From: Misgurnus anguillicaudatus
Taxonomy: Eukaryota > Chordata > Actinopteri > Cypriniformes > Cobitidae
Direction of reading: 5' to 3'
NCBI RefSeq assembly: GCF_027580225.2
Contig: NW_027395276.1
Coordinates: 186,001-250,000 of the forward strand
DNA: 64,000 bases
A model generated the notes under the pieces. That model saw only the letters and a list, made by a program, of their open reading frames with translations. It was not told where the DNA came from and did not search any database. Of this stretch, positions 47,632 to 58,972 are shown piece after piece (position 1 is the stretch's first letter; each line of letters opens with the position of its first letter). The position numbers and the translations under genes are program-made.

Positions 47632-50031
47632 TATATACCCGATGGCACCTGTTCGCCCTACCGTCCCCCGCGAAGGGGGAACCCGCCGGGTCCGCGGCCG
47701 GGAGGGTGCGCCTCGGTCGGCCCGGGGGACCGGAGATACTTCCGGTCGAAAATCCGAATTTCGTTACCGCGCCACTCCGGCGCCTCGGGCCCGGGTCCTT
47801 CGACCTTTGGGTCGGTCGGTCCGCCGGAGGGGCCCTTTCGAACGAGCCCACCCGCGAGTATCTGGCCCTTTCCGTGGCGGAGATACGGGGGGGCCGTCTC
47901 CGGATTTTCCCACGGCCGCTGCTCGGGCGCCTTAAGTCCGAGGACGTCGCCTTCGGGGTCGGTCGCTCTACCCGAGGGGACCTTTCAAACGAGCCCGCCC
48001 TCGACCCTCCGACTCTTTCCGCGGCCGAGATACGGCGGTTCGAAAAAAAAAAACGCTCGTCCGGAGTTCGCGCGCCCGTAGCGTCCGCTGCGTTCGTCCG
48101 CCGGAGGCGCGGCCGGTTTCGTTCGAAAGGTCTCTCTCGGGGCTTTCCGGGGACGCCGACTCCGAGTCCGTGCGACCCCGTGGACCGGAGATACTTCCGG
48201 TCGAATATCCGAATTTCGTTAACGCGCCGCTCCGGCGCCTCGGGCCCGGGGCCTTCGACCTTCGGGTCGATTGTTCCGCCGGAGGGGCCCTTTCGAACGA
48301 GCCCACCCGCGAGTATCTGGCCCTTTCCTCGGCGGAGATACAGGGGGCCGTCTCCGGATTTTCCCACGGCCGCTGCTCGGGTGCCTTAAGTCCGAGGACG
48401 TCGCCTTCGGGGTCGGTCGCTCTACCCGAGGGCACCTTTCGAACGAGCCCGCCCTCGACCCTCCGACCCTTTCCGCGGCCGAGATACGGCGGATCGAAAA
48501 AAAAAAAACGCTGGTCCGGAGTTCGCGCGCCCGTAGCGTCCGTTGCGTTCGTCCGCCGGAGGCGCGGCCGGTCTCGTTCGAAAGGTCTTTCCCGGGGCTT
48601 TTCGGCGACGCCGGCCCCGAGTCCGTGCGACCCCGGAGACCGGAGATACTTCCGGTCGAATTTCGGAAAACTTCGAACGGCCGTATCTCGGGCGCCTCGG
48701 GCCCGGGTCCTTCGACCTTCGGGTCGATTGTTCCGCCGGAGGGACCCTTTCGAACGAGCCCACCCGCGAGTATCTGGCCCCTTCCGCGGCGGAGATACGA
48801 GGGGCCGTCTCTGGATTTTCCCACTGCCGCTGCTCGGGCGCCTTAAGTCCGAGGACGTCGCCCTCGGGGTCGTTCGCTCTACCCGAGGCGACCTTTCGAA
48901 CGAGCCCGCCCTCGACCCTCCGACCCTTTCCGCGGCCGAGATACGGCGGTTCGAAAAAAAAAAAACGCTCGTCCGGAGTTCGCGCGCCCGTAGCGTCCGC
49001 TTCGTTCGTTCGCCGGAGGCGCGGCCGGTCTCGTTCGAAAGGTCTCTCTCGGGGCTTTCCGGGGACGCCGGCCTCGGGTCCATGCGACCCCGGGGGCCGG
49101 AGATACGGACTTCCACCGCTGCACCTTTAAACGGCCGTAGCTCGGGCGCCTTAAGACCGAGACCTTAGCCCTTTGGGTCCCTTATACTCCAGGAGGGGCC
49201 CTTTCCAACGACCCCACCCCCGTCTCCGTACCCCCTCCCCCGGCCGAGATACGACCCCGGGAACATCGCCCCGTCTACCCGACCACCATGCACCCGAGGC
49301 CGGCCTCGGACCCCGCGACGGACACCCTGGAGCTCGTACCCGTCGCACCGTTCGGTCCCTGCCATCCCACTCTTAAGCACTCCCCCACCGGACTAAGCCC
49401 CATCCTCCCGGCCCTTCTGGAGAACCAAACAGTTGGTCAACCCCAAAATTTCTCCAACCGTTGGTCAACCCGAAAGATTTTCCAGCAGTTGGTCAACCCC
49501 AATCGACGTAGGTTTTGGAGCGTTCGCGTTTCCAGCAGTTGGTCAACCTCAATCGACTTAGGTTTTGGAGCGGTCGAGTTTCCAGCAGTTGGTCAACCTC
49601 AATCGACTTAGGTTTTGGAGTGTTCGCGTTTCCAGCAGTTGGTCAACCTCAATCGACTTAGGTTTTGGAGCGTTCGCGTTTCCAGCAGTTGGCCAACCTC
49701 AATCGACTTAGGCTCTGGAGCTTTCGCCTCTCCAGCAGTTGGTCAACCCCAACGACTTAGGCTCTTGAGCTTTCACTTCTCCAGCAGTTGGTCAACCCCA
49801 TCGACTTAGGTTCTGGGGCGTTCGCTTCTCCTGCCATAGACTTAGGTTCTAGAGCTTTCGCCTCTCCGACAGTTGGTCAACCCCAATCGACTTAGGCTCT
49901 GGAGCTTTCACTTCTCCAGCAGTTGGTCAACCCCATCGACTTAGGTTCTGGGGCGTTCGCTTCTCCTGCCATCGACTTAGGTTCTGGAGCTTTCGCCTCT
50001 CCGACAGTTGGTCAACCTCGATCGACTTAGC
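47632..50031. repeat. Unit U21 (2400 bp, three modules)
   Basis: A-tracts are at 48043-48053, 48497-48508 and 48954-48965. It has a one-base G insertion near 47886-47892 (a run of seven G) and a TTTG hairpin loop near 47805. It resembles U18 in its module variants. Confidence 0.95.
49430..50031. repeat. 50-bp subrepeat array of U21 (602 bp, 12 motif positions)
   Basis: 602-bp class with CGACGTAGG, GCGGTCGAG and TTGGCCAACC markers. The same array recurs at U24, 6842 bp downstream. Confidence 0.95.
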
Positions 50032-51371
50032 TATATACCCGATGGCACCTGTTCGCCCTACCGTCCCCCGCGAAGGGGGAACCCGCCGGGTCCGCGGCCG
50101 GGAGGGTGCGCCTCGGTCGGCCCGGGGGACCGGAGATACTTCCGGTCGAAAATCCGAATTTCGTTACCGCGCCACTCCGGCGCCTCGGGCCCGGGTCCTT
50201 CGACCTTCGGGTCGGTCGGTCCGCCGGAGGGGCCCTTTCGAACGAGCCCACCCGCGAGTATCTGGCCCTTTCCGCGGCGGAGATACGGGGGGCCGTCTCC
50301 GGATTTTCCCACGGCCGCTGCTCGGGCGCCTTAAGTCCGAGGACGTCGCCTTCGGGGTCGGTCGCTCTACCCGAGGGGACCTTTCAAACGAGCCCGCCCT
50401 CGACCCTCCGACCCTTTCCGCGGCCGAGATACGGCGGTTCGAAAAAAAAAAAATGCTCGTCCGGAGTTCGCGCGCCCTTAGCGTCCGCTGCGTTCGTCCG
50501 CCGGAGGCGCGGTTGGTCTGGTTCGAAAGGTCTCTCTCGGGGCTTTCCGGGGAAACCGACCCCGAGTCCGTGCGACCCCGTGGACCGGAGATACTTCCGG
50601 TCGAATATCCGAATTTCGTTAACGCGCCGCTCCGGCGCCTCGGGCCCGGGGCCTTCGACCTTCGGGTCGATTGTTCCGCCGGAGGGGCCCTTTCGAACGA
50701 GCCCACCCGCGAGTATCTGGCCCTTTCCGCGGCGGAGATACGGGGGGCCGTCTCCGGATTTTCCCACTGCCGCTGCTCGGGCGCCTTAAGTCCGAGGACG
50801 TCGCCCTCGGGGTCGTTCGCTCTACCCGAGGGGACCTTTCGAACGAGCCCGCCCTCGACCCTCCGACCCTTTCCGCGGCCGAGATACGGCGGATCGAAAA
50901 AAAAAAACGCTGGTCCGGAGTTCGCGCGCCCGTAGCGTCCGTTGCGTTCGTCCGCCGGAGGCGCGGCCGGTCTCGTTCGAAAGGTCTTTCCCGGGGCTTT
51001 TCGGCGACACTGGCCCCGAGTTTGTGCGACCCCGGGGGCCGGAGATACGGACTTCCACCGCTGCACCTTTAAACGGCCGTAGCTCGGGCGCCTTAAGACC
51101 GAGACCTTAGCCCTTTGGGTCCCTTATCCTCCAGGAGGGGCCCTTTCCAACGACCCCACCCCCGTCTCCGTACCCCCTCCCCCGGCCGAGATACGACCCC
51201 GGGAACATCGCCCCGTCTACCCGACCACCGTGCACCCGAGGCCGGCCTCGGACCCCGCGACGGACACCCTGGAGCTCGTACCCGTCGCACCGTTCGGTCC
51301 CTGCCATCCCACTCTTAAGCACTCCCCCACCGGACTAAGCCCCATCCTCCCGGCCCTTCTGGAGAACCAAA

Positions 51372-52129
51372 CAGTTGGTCAACCCCAAAATTTCTCCAAC
51401 CGTTGGTCAACCCGAAAGATTTTCCAGCAGTTGGTCAACCCCAATCGACTTAGGTTTTGGAGCGTTCGCGTTTCCAGCAGTTGGTCAACCTCAATCGACT
51501 TAGGTTTTGGAGCGTTCGAGTTTCCAGCAGTTGGTCAACCTCAATCGACTTAGGTTTTGGAGCGTTCGCGTTTCCAGCAGTTGGTCAACCTCAATCGACT
51601 TAGGTTTTGGAGCGTTCGCGTTTCCAGCAGTTGGTCAACCTCAATCGACTTAGGTTTTGGAGCGTTCGAGTTTCCAGCAGTTGGTCAACCTCAATCGACT
51701 TAGGTTTTGGAGTTTGACCAACTGCGTTTCCAGCAGTTGGTCAACCTCAATCGACTTAGGTTTTGGAGCGTTCGCGTTTCCAGCAGTTGGTCAACTTCAA
51801 TCGACTTAGTCTCTGGAGCTTTCGCCTCTCCAGCAGTTGGTCAACCCCAACGACTTAGGCTCTTGAGCTTTCACTTCTCCAGCAGTTGGTCAACCCCATC
51901 GACTTAGGTTCTGGGGCGTACGCTTCTCCTGCCATAGACTTAGGTTCTAGAGCTTTCGCCTCTCCGACAGTTGGTCAACCCCAATCGACTTAGGCTCTGG
52001 AGCTTTCACTTCTCCAGCAGTTGGTCAACCCCATCAACTTAGGTTCTGGGGCGTTCGCTTCTCCTGCCATCGACTTAGGTTCTGGAGCTTTCGCCTCTCC
52101 GACAGTTGGTCAACCCCGATCGACTTAGC
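51372..52129. repeat. 50-bp subrepeat array of U22 (758 bp, 15 dyad motifs)
   Basis: Relative to the 602-bp class there are three extra 50-bp subrepeats plus 6 bp. The extra 6 bp come from replacement of TGTTCG by a 12-base TTTGACCAACTG near 51713. This is an inverted copy of the dyad sequence. Confidence 0.95.
51714..51744. repeat. 12-bp-arm inverted repeat in the U22 array
   Basis: TTGACCAACTGC, a 7-base spacer (GTTTCCA), then GCAGTTGGTCAA form a perfect inverted repeat. This is one of only two places where a dyad copy lies in opposite orientation to its neighbours. The other is in U25 at 58557-58587. Confidence 0.9.
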
Positions 52130-54473
52130 TATATACCCGATGGCACCTGTTCGCCCTACCGTCCCCCGCGAAGGGGGAACCCGCCGGGTCCGCGGCCGGG
52201 AGGGTGCGCCTCGGTCGGCCCGGGGGACCGGAGATACTTCCGGGCGGAGATACGGGGGGCCGTCTCCGGATTTTCCCACGGCCGCTGCTCGGGCGCCTTA
52301 AGTCCGAGGACGTCGCCTTCGGGGTCGGTCGATCTACCCGAGGGGACCTTTCAAACGAGCCCGCCCTCGACCCTCCGACCCTTTCCGCGGCCGAGATACG
52401 GCGGTTCGAAAAAAAAAAAACGCTCGTTCGGAGTTCGCGCGCCCGTAGCGTCCGCTGCGTTCGTCCGCCGGAGGCGCGGCCGGTCTCGTTCGAAAGGTCT
52501 CTCTCGGCGCTTTCCGGGGACGCCGACCCCGAGTCCGTGCGACCCCGTGGACCGGAGATACTTCCGGTCGATTATCCGAATTTCGTTAACGCGCCGCTCC
52601 GGCGCCTCGGACCCGGGGCCTTCGACCTTCGAGTCGATTGTTCCGCCGGAGGGGCCCTTTCGAACGAGCCCACCCGCGAGTATCTGGCCCTTTCCTCGGC
52701 GGAGATACGGGGGGCCGTCTCCGGATTTTCCCACGGCCGCTGCTCAGGCGCCTTAAGTCCGAGGACGTCGCCTTCGGGGTCGGTCGCTCTACCCGAGGGC
52801 ACCTTTCGAACGAGCCCGCACTCGACCCTCCGACCCTTTCCGCGGCCGAGATACGGCGGATCGGAAAAAAAAAAACGCTGGTCCGGAGTTCGCGCGCCCG
52901 TAGCGTCCGTTGCGTTCGTCCGCCGGAGGCGCGGCCGGTCTCGTTTCGGAATTTCGGAAAACTTCGAACGGCCGTATCTCGGGCGCCTCGGGCCCGGGTC
53001 CTTCGACCTTCGGGTCGATTGTTCCGCCGGAGGGACCCTTTCGAACGAGCCCGCCCGCGAGTATCTGGCCCCTTCCGCGGCGGAGATACGGGGGGCCGTC
53101 TCCGGATTTTCCCACTGCCGCTGCTCGGGCGCCTTAAGTCCGAGGACGTCGCCCTCGGGGTCGTTCGCTCTACCCGAGGCGACCTTTCGAACGAGCCCGC
53201 CCTCGACCCTCCGACCCTTTCCGCGGCCGAGATTCGGCGGTTCGAAAAAAAAAAAAACGCTCGTCCGGAGTTCGCGCGCCTGTAGCGTCCGCTGCGTTCG
53301 TCCGCCGGAGGCGCGGCCGGTCTCGTTCGAAAGGTCTCTCTCGGAACTTTCCGGGGACGCCGGCCTCGGGTCCATGCGACCCCGGGGGCCGGAGATACGG
53401 ACTTCCACCGCTGCACCTTTAAACGGCCGTAGCTCGGGCGCCTTAAGACCGAGACCTTAGCCCTTTGGGTCCCTTATCCTCCAGGAGGGGCCCTTTCCAA
53501 CGACCCCACCCCCGTCTCCGTACCCCCTCCCCCGGCCGAGATACGACCCCGGGAACATCGCCCCGTCTACCCGACCACCGTGCACCCGAGGCCGGCCTCG
53601 GACCCCGCGACGGACACCCTGGAGCTCGTACCCGTCGCACCGTTCGGTCCCTGCCATCCCACTCTTAAGCACTCCCCCAACGGACTAAGCCCCATCCTCC
53701 CGGCCCTTCTGGAGAACCAAACAGTTGGTCAACCCCAAAATTTCTCCAACCGTTGGTCAACCCGAAAGATTTTCCAGCAGTTGGTCAACCCCAATCGACT
53801 TAGGTTTTGGAGCGTTCGCATTTCCAGCAGTTGGTCAACCTCAATCGACTTAGGTTTTGGAGCGTTCGCGTTTCCAGCAGTTGGTCAACCTCAATCGACT
53901 TAGGTTTTGGAGCGTTCGAGTTTCCAGCAGTTGGTCAACCTCAATCGACTTAGGTTTTGGAGTGTTCGCGTTTCCAGCAGTTGGTCAACCTCAATCGACT
54001 TAGGTTTTGGAGCGTTCGCGTTTCCAGCAGTTGGTCAACCTCAATCGACTTAGGTTTTGGAGTGTTCGCGTTTTCAGCAGTTGGTCAACCTCAATCGACT
54101 TAGGTTTTGGAGCGTTCGCGTTTCCAGCAGTTGGTCAACCTCAATCGACTTAGGCTCTGGAGCTTTCGCCTCTCCAGCAGTTGGTCAACCCCAACGACTT
54201 AGGCTCTTGAGCTTTCACTTCTCCAGCAGTTGGTCAACCCCATCGACTTAGGTTCTGGGGCGTTCGCTTCTCCTGCCATAGACTTAGGTTCTAGAGCTTT
54301 CGCCTCTCCGACAGTTGGTCAACCCCAATCGACTTAGGCTCTGGAGCTTTCACTTCTCCAGCAGTTGGTCAACCCCATCGACTTAGGTTCTGGGGCGTTC
54401 GCTTCTCCTGCGATCGACTTAGGTTCTGGAGCTTTCGCCTCTCCGACAGTTGGTCAACCTCGATCGACTTAGC
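52130..54473. repeat. Unit U23 (2344 bp; two internal deletions)
   Basis: A-tracts are at 52409-52420, 52865-52875 and 53245-53257. Deletion junctions lie at about 52238-52248 (TTCCGG joined to GCGGAGATACGG) and 52941-52952 (TCTCGTT joined to TCGGAATTTCGG). Together they shorten the block from about 1799 to 1592 bp. Repeated as U26. Confidence 0.94.
53722..54473. repeat. 50-bp subrepeat array of U23 (752 bp, 15 dyad motifs)
   Basis: Two more canonical 50-bp subrepeats than the 652-bp class. Markers are GTTCGCATTTCC, GTTTTCAGCAG and CTGCGATCG. Confidence 0.95.
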
Positions 54474-56873
54474 TATATACCCGATGGCACCTGTTCGCCC
54501 TACCATCCCCCGCGAAGGGGGAACCCGCCGGGTCCGCGGCCGGGAGGGTGCGCCTCGGTCAGCCCGGGGGACCGGAGATACTTCCGGTCGAAAATCCGAA
54601 TTTCGTTACCGCGCCGCTCCGGCGCCTCGGGCCCGGGTCCTTCGACCTTCGGGTCGGTCGGTCCGCCGGAGGGGCCCTTTCGAACGAGCCCATTCGCGAG
54701 TATCTGGCCCTTTCCGCGGCGGAGATACGGGGGGCCGTCTCCGGATTTTCCCACGGCCGCTGCTCGGGCGCCTTAGGTCCGAGGACGTCGCCTTCGGGGT
54801 CGGTCGCTCTACCCGAGGGGACCTTTCAAACGAGCCCGCCCTCGACCCTCCGACCCTTTCCGCGGCCGAGATACGGCGGTTCAAAAAAAAAAAAAAAACG
54901 CTCGTCCGGAGTTCGCGCGCCCGTAGCGTCCGCTGCGTTCGTCCGCCGGAGGCGCGGCCGGTCTCGTTCGAAAGGTCTCTCTCGGGGCTTTCCGGGGACG
55001 CCGACCCCGAGTCCGTGCGACCCCGTGGACCGGAGATACTTCCGGTCGAATATCCGAAATTCGTTAACGCGCCGCTCCGGCGCCTCGGGACCGGGGCCTT
55101 CGACCTTCGGGTCGATTGTTCCGCCGGAGGGGCCCTTTCGAACGAGCCCACCCGCGAGTATCTGGCCCTTTCCTCGGCGGAGATACGGGGGGCCGTCTCC
55201 GGATTTTCCCACGGCCGCTGCTCGGGCGCCTTAAGTCCGAGGACGTCGCCTTCGGGGTCGGTCGCTCTACCCGAGGGGACCTTTCGAACGAGCCCGCCCT
55301 CGACCCTCCGACCCTTTCCGCGGCCGAGATACGGCGGATCGAACAAAAAAAAACGCTGGTCCGGAGTTCGCGCGCCCGTAGCGTCCGTTGCGTTCGTCCG
55401 CCGGAGGCGCGGCCGGTCTCGTTCGAAAGGTCTTTCCCGGGGCTTTTCGGCGACGCCGGCCCCGAGTCCGTGCGACCCCGGAGACCGGAGATACTTCCGG
55501 TCGAATTTCGGAAAACTTCGAACGGCCGTATCTCGGGCGCTCTGGCCCGGGTCCTTCGACCTTCGGGTCGATTGTTCCGCCGGAGGGACCCTTTCGAACG
55601 AGCCCACCCGCGAGTATCTGGCCCCTTCCGCGGCGGAGTCACGGGGGGCCGTCTCCGGATTTTCCCACTGCCGCTGCTCGGGCGCCTTAAGTCCGAGGAC
55701 GTCGCCCTCGGGGTCGTTCGCTCTACCCGAGGCGACCTTTCGAACGAGCCCGCCCCGACCCTCCGACCCTTTCCGCGGCCGAGATACGGCGGTTCGAAAA
55801 AAAAAAACGCTCGTCCGGAGTTCGCGGGCCCGTAGCGTCCGCTGCGTTCGTCCGCCGGAGGCGCGGCCGGTCTCGTTCGAAAGGTCTCTCTCGGGGCTTT
55901 CCGGGGACGCCGGCCTCGGGTCCATGCGACCCCGGGGGCCGGAGATACGGACTTCCACCGCTGCACCTTTAAACGGCCGTAGCTCGGGCGCCTTAAGACC
56001 GAGACCTTAGCCCTTTGGGTCCCTTATCCTCCAGGAGGGGCCCTTTCCAACGACCCCACCCCCGTCTCCGTACCCCCTCCCCCGGCCGAGATACGACCCC
56101 GGGAACATCGCCCCGTCTACCCGACCACCGTGCACCCGAGGCCGGCCTCGGACCCCGCGACGGACACCCTGGAGCTCGTACCCGTCGCACCGTTCGGTCC
56201 CTGCCATCCCACTCTTAAGCACTCCCCCACCGGACTAAGCCCCATCCTCCCGGCCCTTCTGGAGAACCAAACAGTTGGTCAACCCCAAAATTTCTCCAAC
56301 CGTTGGTCAACCCGAAAGATTTTCCAGCAGTTGGTCAACCCCAATCGACGTAGGTTTTGGAGCGTTCGCGTTTCCAGCAGTTGGTCAACCTCAATCGACT
56401 TAGGTTTTGGAGCGGTCGAGTTTCCAGCAGTTGGTCAACCTCAATCGACTTAGGTTTTGGAGTGTTCGCGTTTCCAGCAGTTGGTCAACCTCAATCGACT
56501 TAGGTTTTGGAGCGTTCGCGTTTCCAGCAGTTGGCCAACCTCAATCGACTTAGGCTCTGGAGCTTTCGCCTCTCCAGCAGTTGGTCAACCCCAACGACTT
56601 AGGCTCTTGAGCTTTCACTTCTCCAGCAGTTGGTCAACCCCATCGACTTAGGTTCTGGGGCGTTCGCTTCTCCTGCCATAGACTTAGGTTCTAGAGCTTT
56701 CGCCTCTCCGACAGTTGGTCAACCCCAATCGACTTAGGCTCTGGAGCTTTCACTTCTCCAGCAGTTGGTCAACCCCATCGACTTAGGTTCTGGGGCGTTC
56801 GCTTCTCCTGCCATCGACTTAGGTTCTGGAGCTTTCGCCTCTCCGACAGTTGGTCAACCTCGATCGACTTAGC
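54474..56873. repeat. Unit U24 (2400 bp, three modules)
   Basis: A-tracts are at 54883-54898 (A16; the preceding G is also A), 55342-55353 (interrupted by C) and 55797-55807. Private changes include GCCCATTCGCG, CCTTAGGTCC, GGGCGCTCTGGCCC, GAGTCACGG, CCCGCCCCGACCC and TTCGCGGGCCCG. Most recur in U27. Confidence 0.94.
56272..56873. repeat. 50-bp subrepeat array of U24 (602 bp, 12 motif positions)
   Basis: 602-bp class with the same markers as U21, so the array after U24 is a copy of the one after U21. Confidence 0.95.
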
Positions 56874-58214
56874 TATATACCCGATGGCACCTGTTCGCCC
56901 TACCGTCCCCCGCGAAGGGGGAACCCGCCGGGTCCGCGGCCGGGAGGGTGCGCCTCGGTCGGCCCGGGGGACCGGAGATACTTCCGGTCGAAAATCCGAA
57001 TTTCGTTACCGCGCCACTCCGGCGCCTCGGGCCCGGGTCCTTCGACCTTCGGGTCGGTCGGTCCGCCGGAGGGGCCCTTTCGAACGAGCCCACCCGCGAG
57101 TATCTGGCCCTTTCCGCGGCGGAGATACGGGGGGCCGTCTCCGGATTTTCCCACGGCCGCTGCTCGGGCGCCTTAAGTCCGAGGACGTCGCCTTCGGGGT
57201 CGGTCGCTCTACCCGAGGGGACCTTTCAAACGAGCCCGCCCTCGACCCTCCGACCCTTTCCGCGGCCGAGATACGGCGGTTCGAAAAAAAAAAAAATGCT
57301 CGTCCGGAGTTCGCGCGCCCTTAGCGTCCGCTGCGTTCGTCCGCCGGAGGCGCGGTTGGTCTGGTTCGAAAGGTCTCTCTCGGGGCTTTCCGGGGAAACC
57401 GACCCCGAGTCCGTGCGACCCCGTGGACCGGAGATACTTCCGGTCGAATATCCGAATTTCGTTAACGCGCCGCTCCGGCGCCTCGGGCCCGGGGCCTTCG
57501 ACCTTCGGGTCGATTGTTCCGCCGGAGGGGCCCTTTCGAACGAGCCCACCCGCGAGTATCTGGCCCTTTCCGCGGCGGAGATACGGGGGGCCGTCTCCGG
57601 ATTTTCCCACTGCCGCTGCTCGGGCGCCTTAAGTCCGAGGACGTCGCCCTCGGGGTCGTTCGCTCTACCCGAGGGGACCTTTCGAACGAGCCCGCCCTCG
57701 ACCCTCCGACCCTTTCCGCGGCCGAGATACGGCGGATCGAAAAAAAAAAACGCTGGTCCGGAGTTCGCGCGCCCGTAGCGTCCGTTGCGTTCGTCCGCCG
57801 GAGGCGCGGCCGGTCTCGTTCGAAAGGTCTTTCCCGGGGCTTTTCGGCGACACTGGCCCCGAGTTTGTGCGACCCCGGGGGCCGGAGATACGGACTTCCA
57901 CCGCTGCACCTTTAAACGGCCGTAGCTCGGGCGCCTTAAGACCGAGACCTTAGCCCTTTGGGTCCCTTATCCTCCAGGAGGGGCCCTTTCCAACGACCCC
58001 ACCCCCGTCTCCGTACCCCCTCCCCCGGCCGAGATACGACCCCGGGAACATCGCCCCGTCTACCCGACCACCGTGCACCCGAGGCCGGCCTCGGACCCCG
58101 CGACGGACACCCTGGAGCTCGTACCCGTCGCACCGTTCGGTCCCTGCCATCCCACTCTTAAGCACTCCCCCACCGGACTAAGCCCCATCCTCCCGGCCCT
58201 TCTGGAGAACCAAA

Positions 58215-58972
58215 CAGTTGGTCAACCCCAAAATTTCTCCAACCGTTGGTCAACCCGAAAGATTTTCCAGCAGTTGGTCAACCCCAATCGACTTAGGTTT
58301 TGGAGCGTTCGCGTTTCCAGCAGTTGGTCAACCTCAATCGACTTAGGTTTTGGAGCGTTCGAGTTTCCAGCAGTTGGTCAACCTCAATCGACTTAGGTTT
58401 TGGAGCGTTCGCGTTTCCAGCAGTTGGTCAACCTCAATCGACTTAGGTTTTGGAGCGTTCGCGTTTCCAGCAGTTGGTCAACCTCAATCGACTTAGGTTT
58501 TGGAGCGTTCGAGTTTCCAGCAGTTGGTCAACCTCAATCGACTTAGGTTTTGGAGTTTGACCAACTGCGTTTCCAGCAGTTGGTCAACCTCAATCGACTT
58601 AGGTTTTGGAGCGTTCGCGTTTCCAGCAGTTGGTCAACTTCAATCGACTTAGTCTCTGGAGCTTTCGCCTCTCCAGCAGTTGGTCAACCCCAACGACTTA
58701 GGCTCTTGAGCTTTCACTTCTCCAGCAGTTGGTCAACCCCATCGACTTAGGTTCTGGGGCGTACGCTTCTCCTGCCATAGACTTAGGTTCTAGAGCTTTC
58801 GCCTCTCCGACAGTTGGTCAACCCCAATCGACTTAGGCTCTGGAGCTTTCACTTCTCCAGCAGTTGGTCAACCCCATCAACTTAGGTTCTGGGGCGTTCG
58901 CTTCTCCTGCCATCGACTTAGGTTCTGGAGCTTTCGCCTCTCCGACAGTTGGTCAACCCCGATCGACTTAGC
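58215..58972. repeat. 50-bp subrepeat array of U25 (758 bp, 15 dyad motifs)
   Basis: Copy of the U22 array including the inverted dyad insertion. Confidence 0.95.
58557..58587. repeat. 12-bp-arm inverted repeat in the U25 array
   Basis: Same TTGACCAACTGC / GCAGTTGGTCAA inverted repeat as at 51714-51744, 6843 bp downstream. Confidence 0.9.

Larger units (their letters stand above)
50032..52129. repeat. Unit U22 (2098 bp, two modules, hybrid 3' end)
   Basis: Two A-tracts are present (50442-50453, 50897-50907). The second module mixes second-type 5' sequence with third-type sequence (CACTGCCGC). Its tail, CGACACTGGCCCCGAGTTTG near 51006, joins the terminal block. It is repeated as U25 with an offset of 6842-6843 bp. 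Confidence 0.94.
56874..58972. repeat. Unit U25 (2099 bp), copy of U22
   Basis: Two A-tracts (57284-57296, 57740-57750). It differs in length from U22 by 1 bp in the first A-tract. It carries all U22 marker variants, including the hybrid tail near 57848. Confidence 0.95.
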
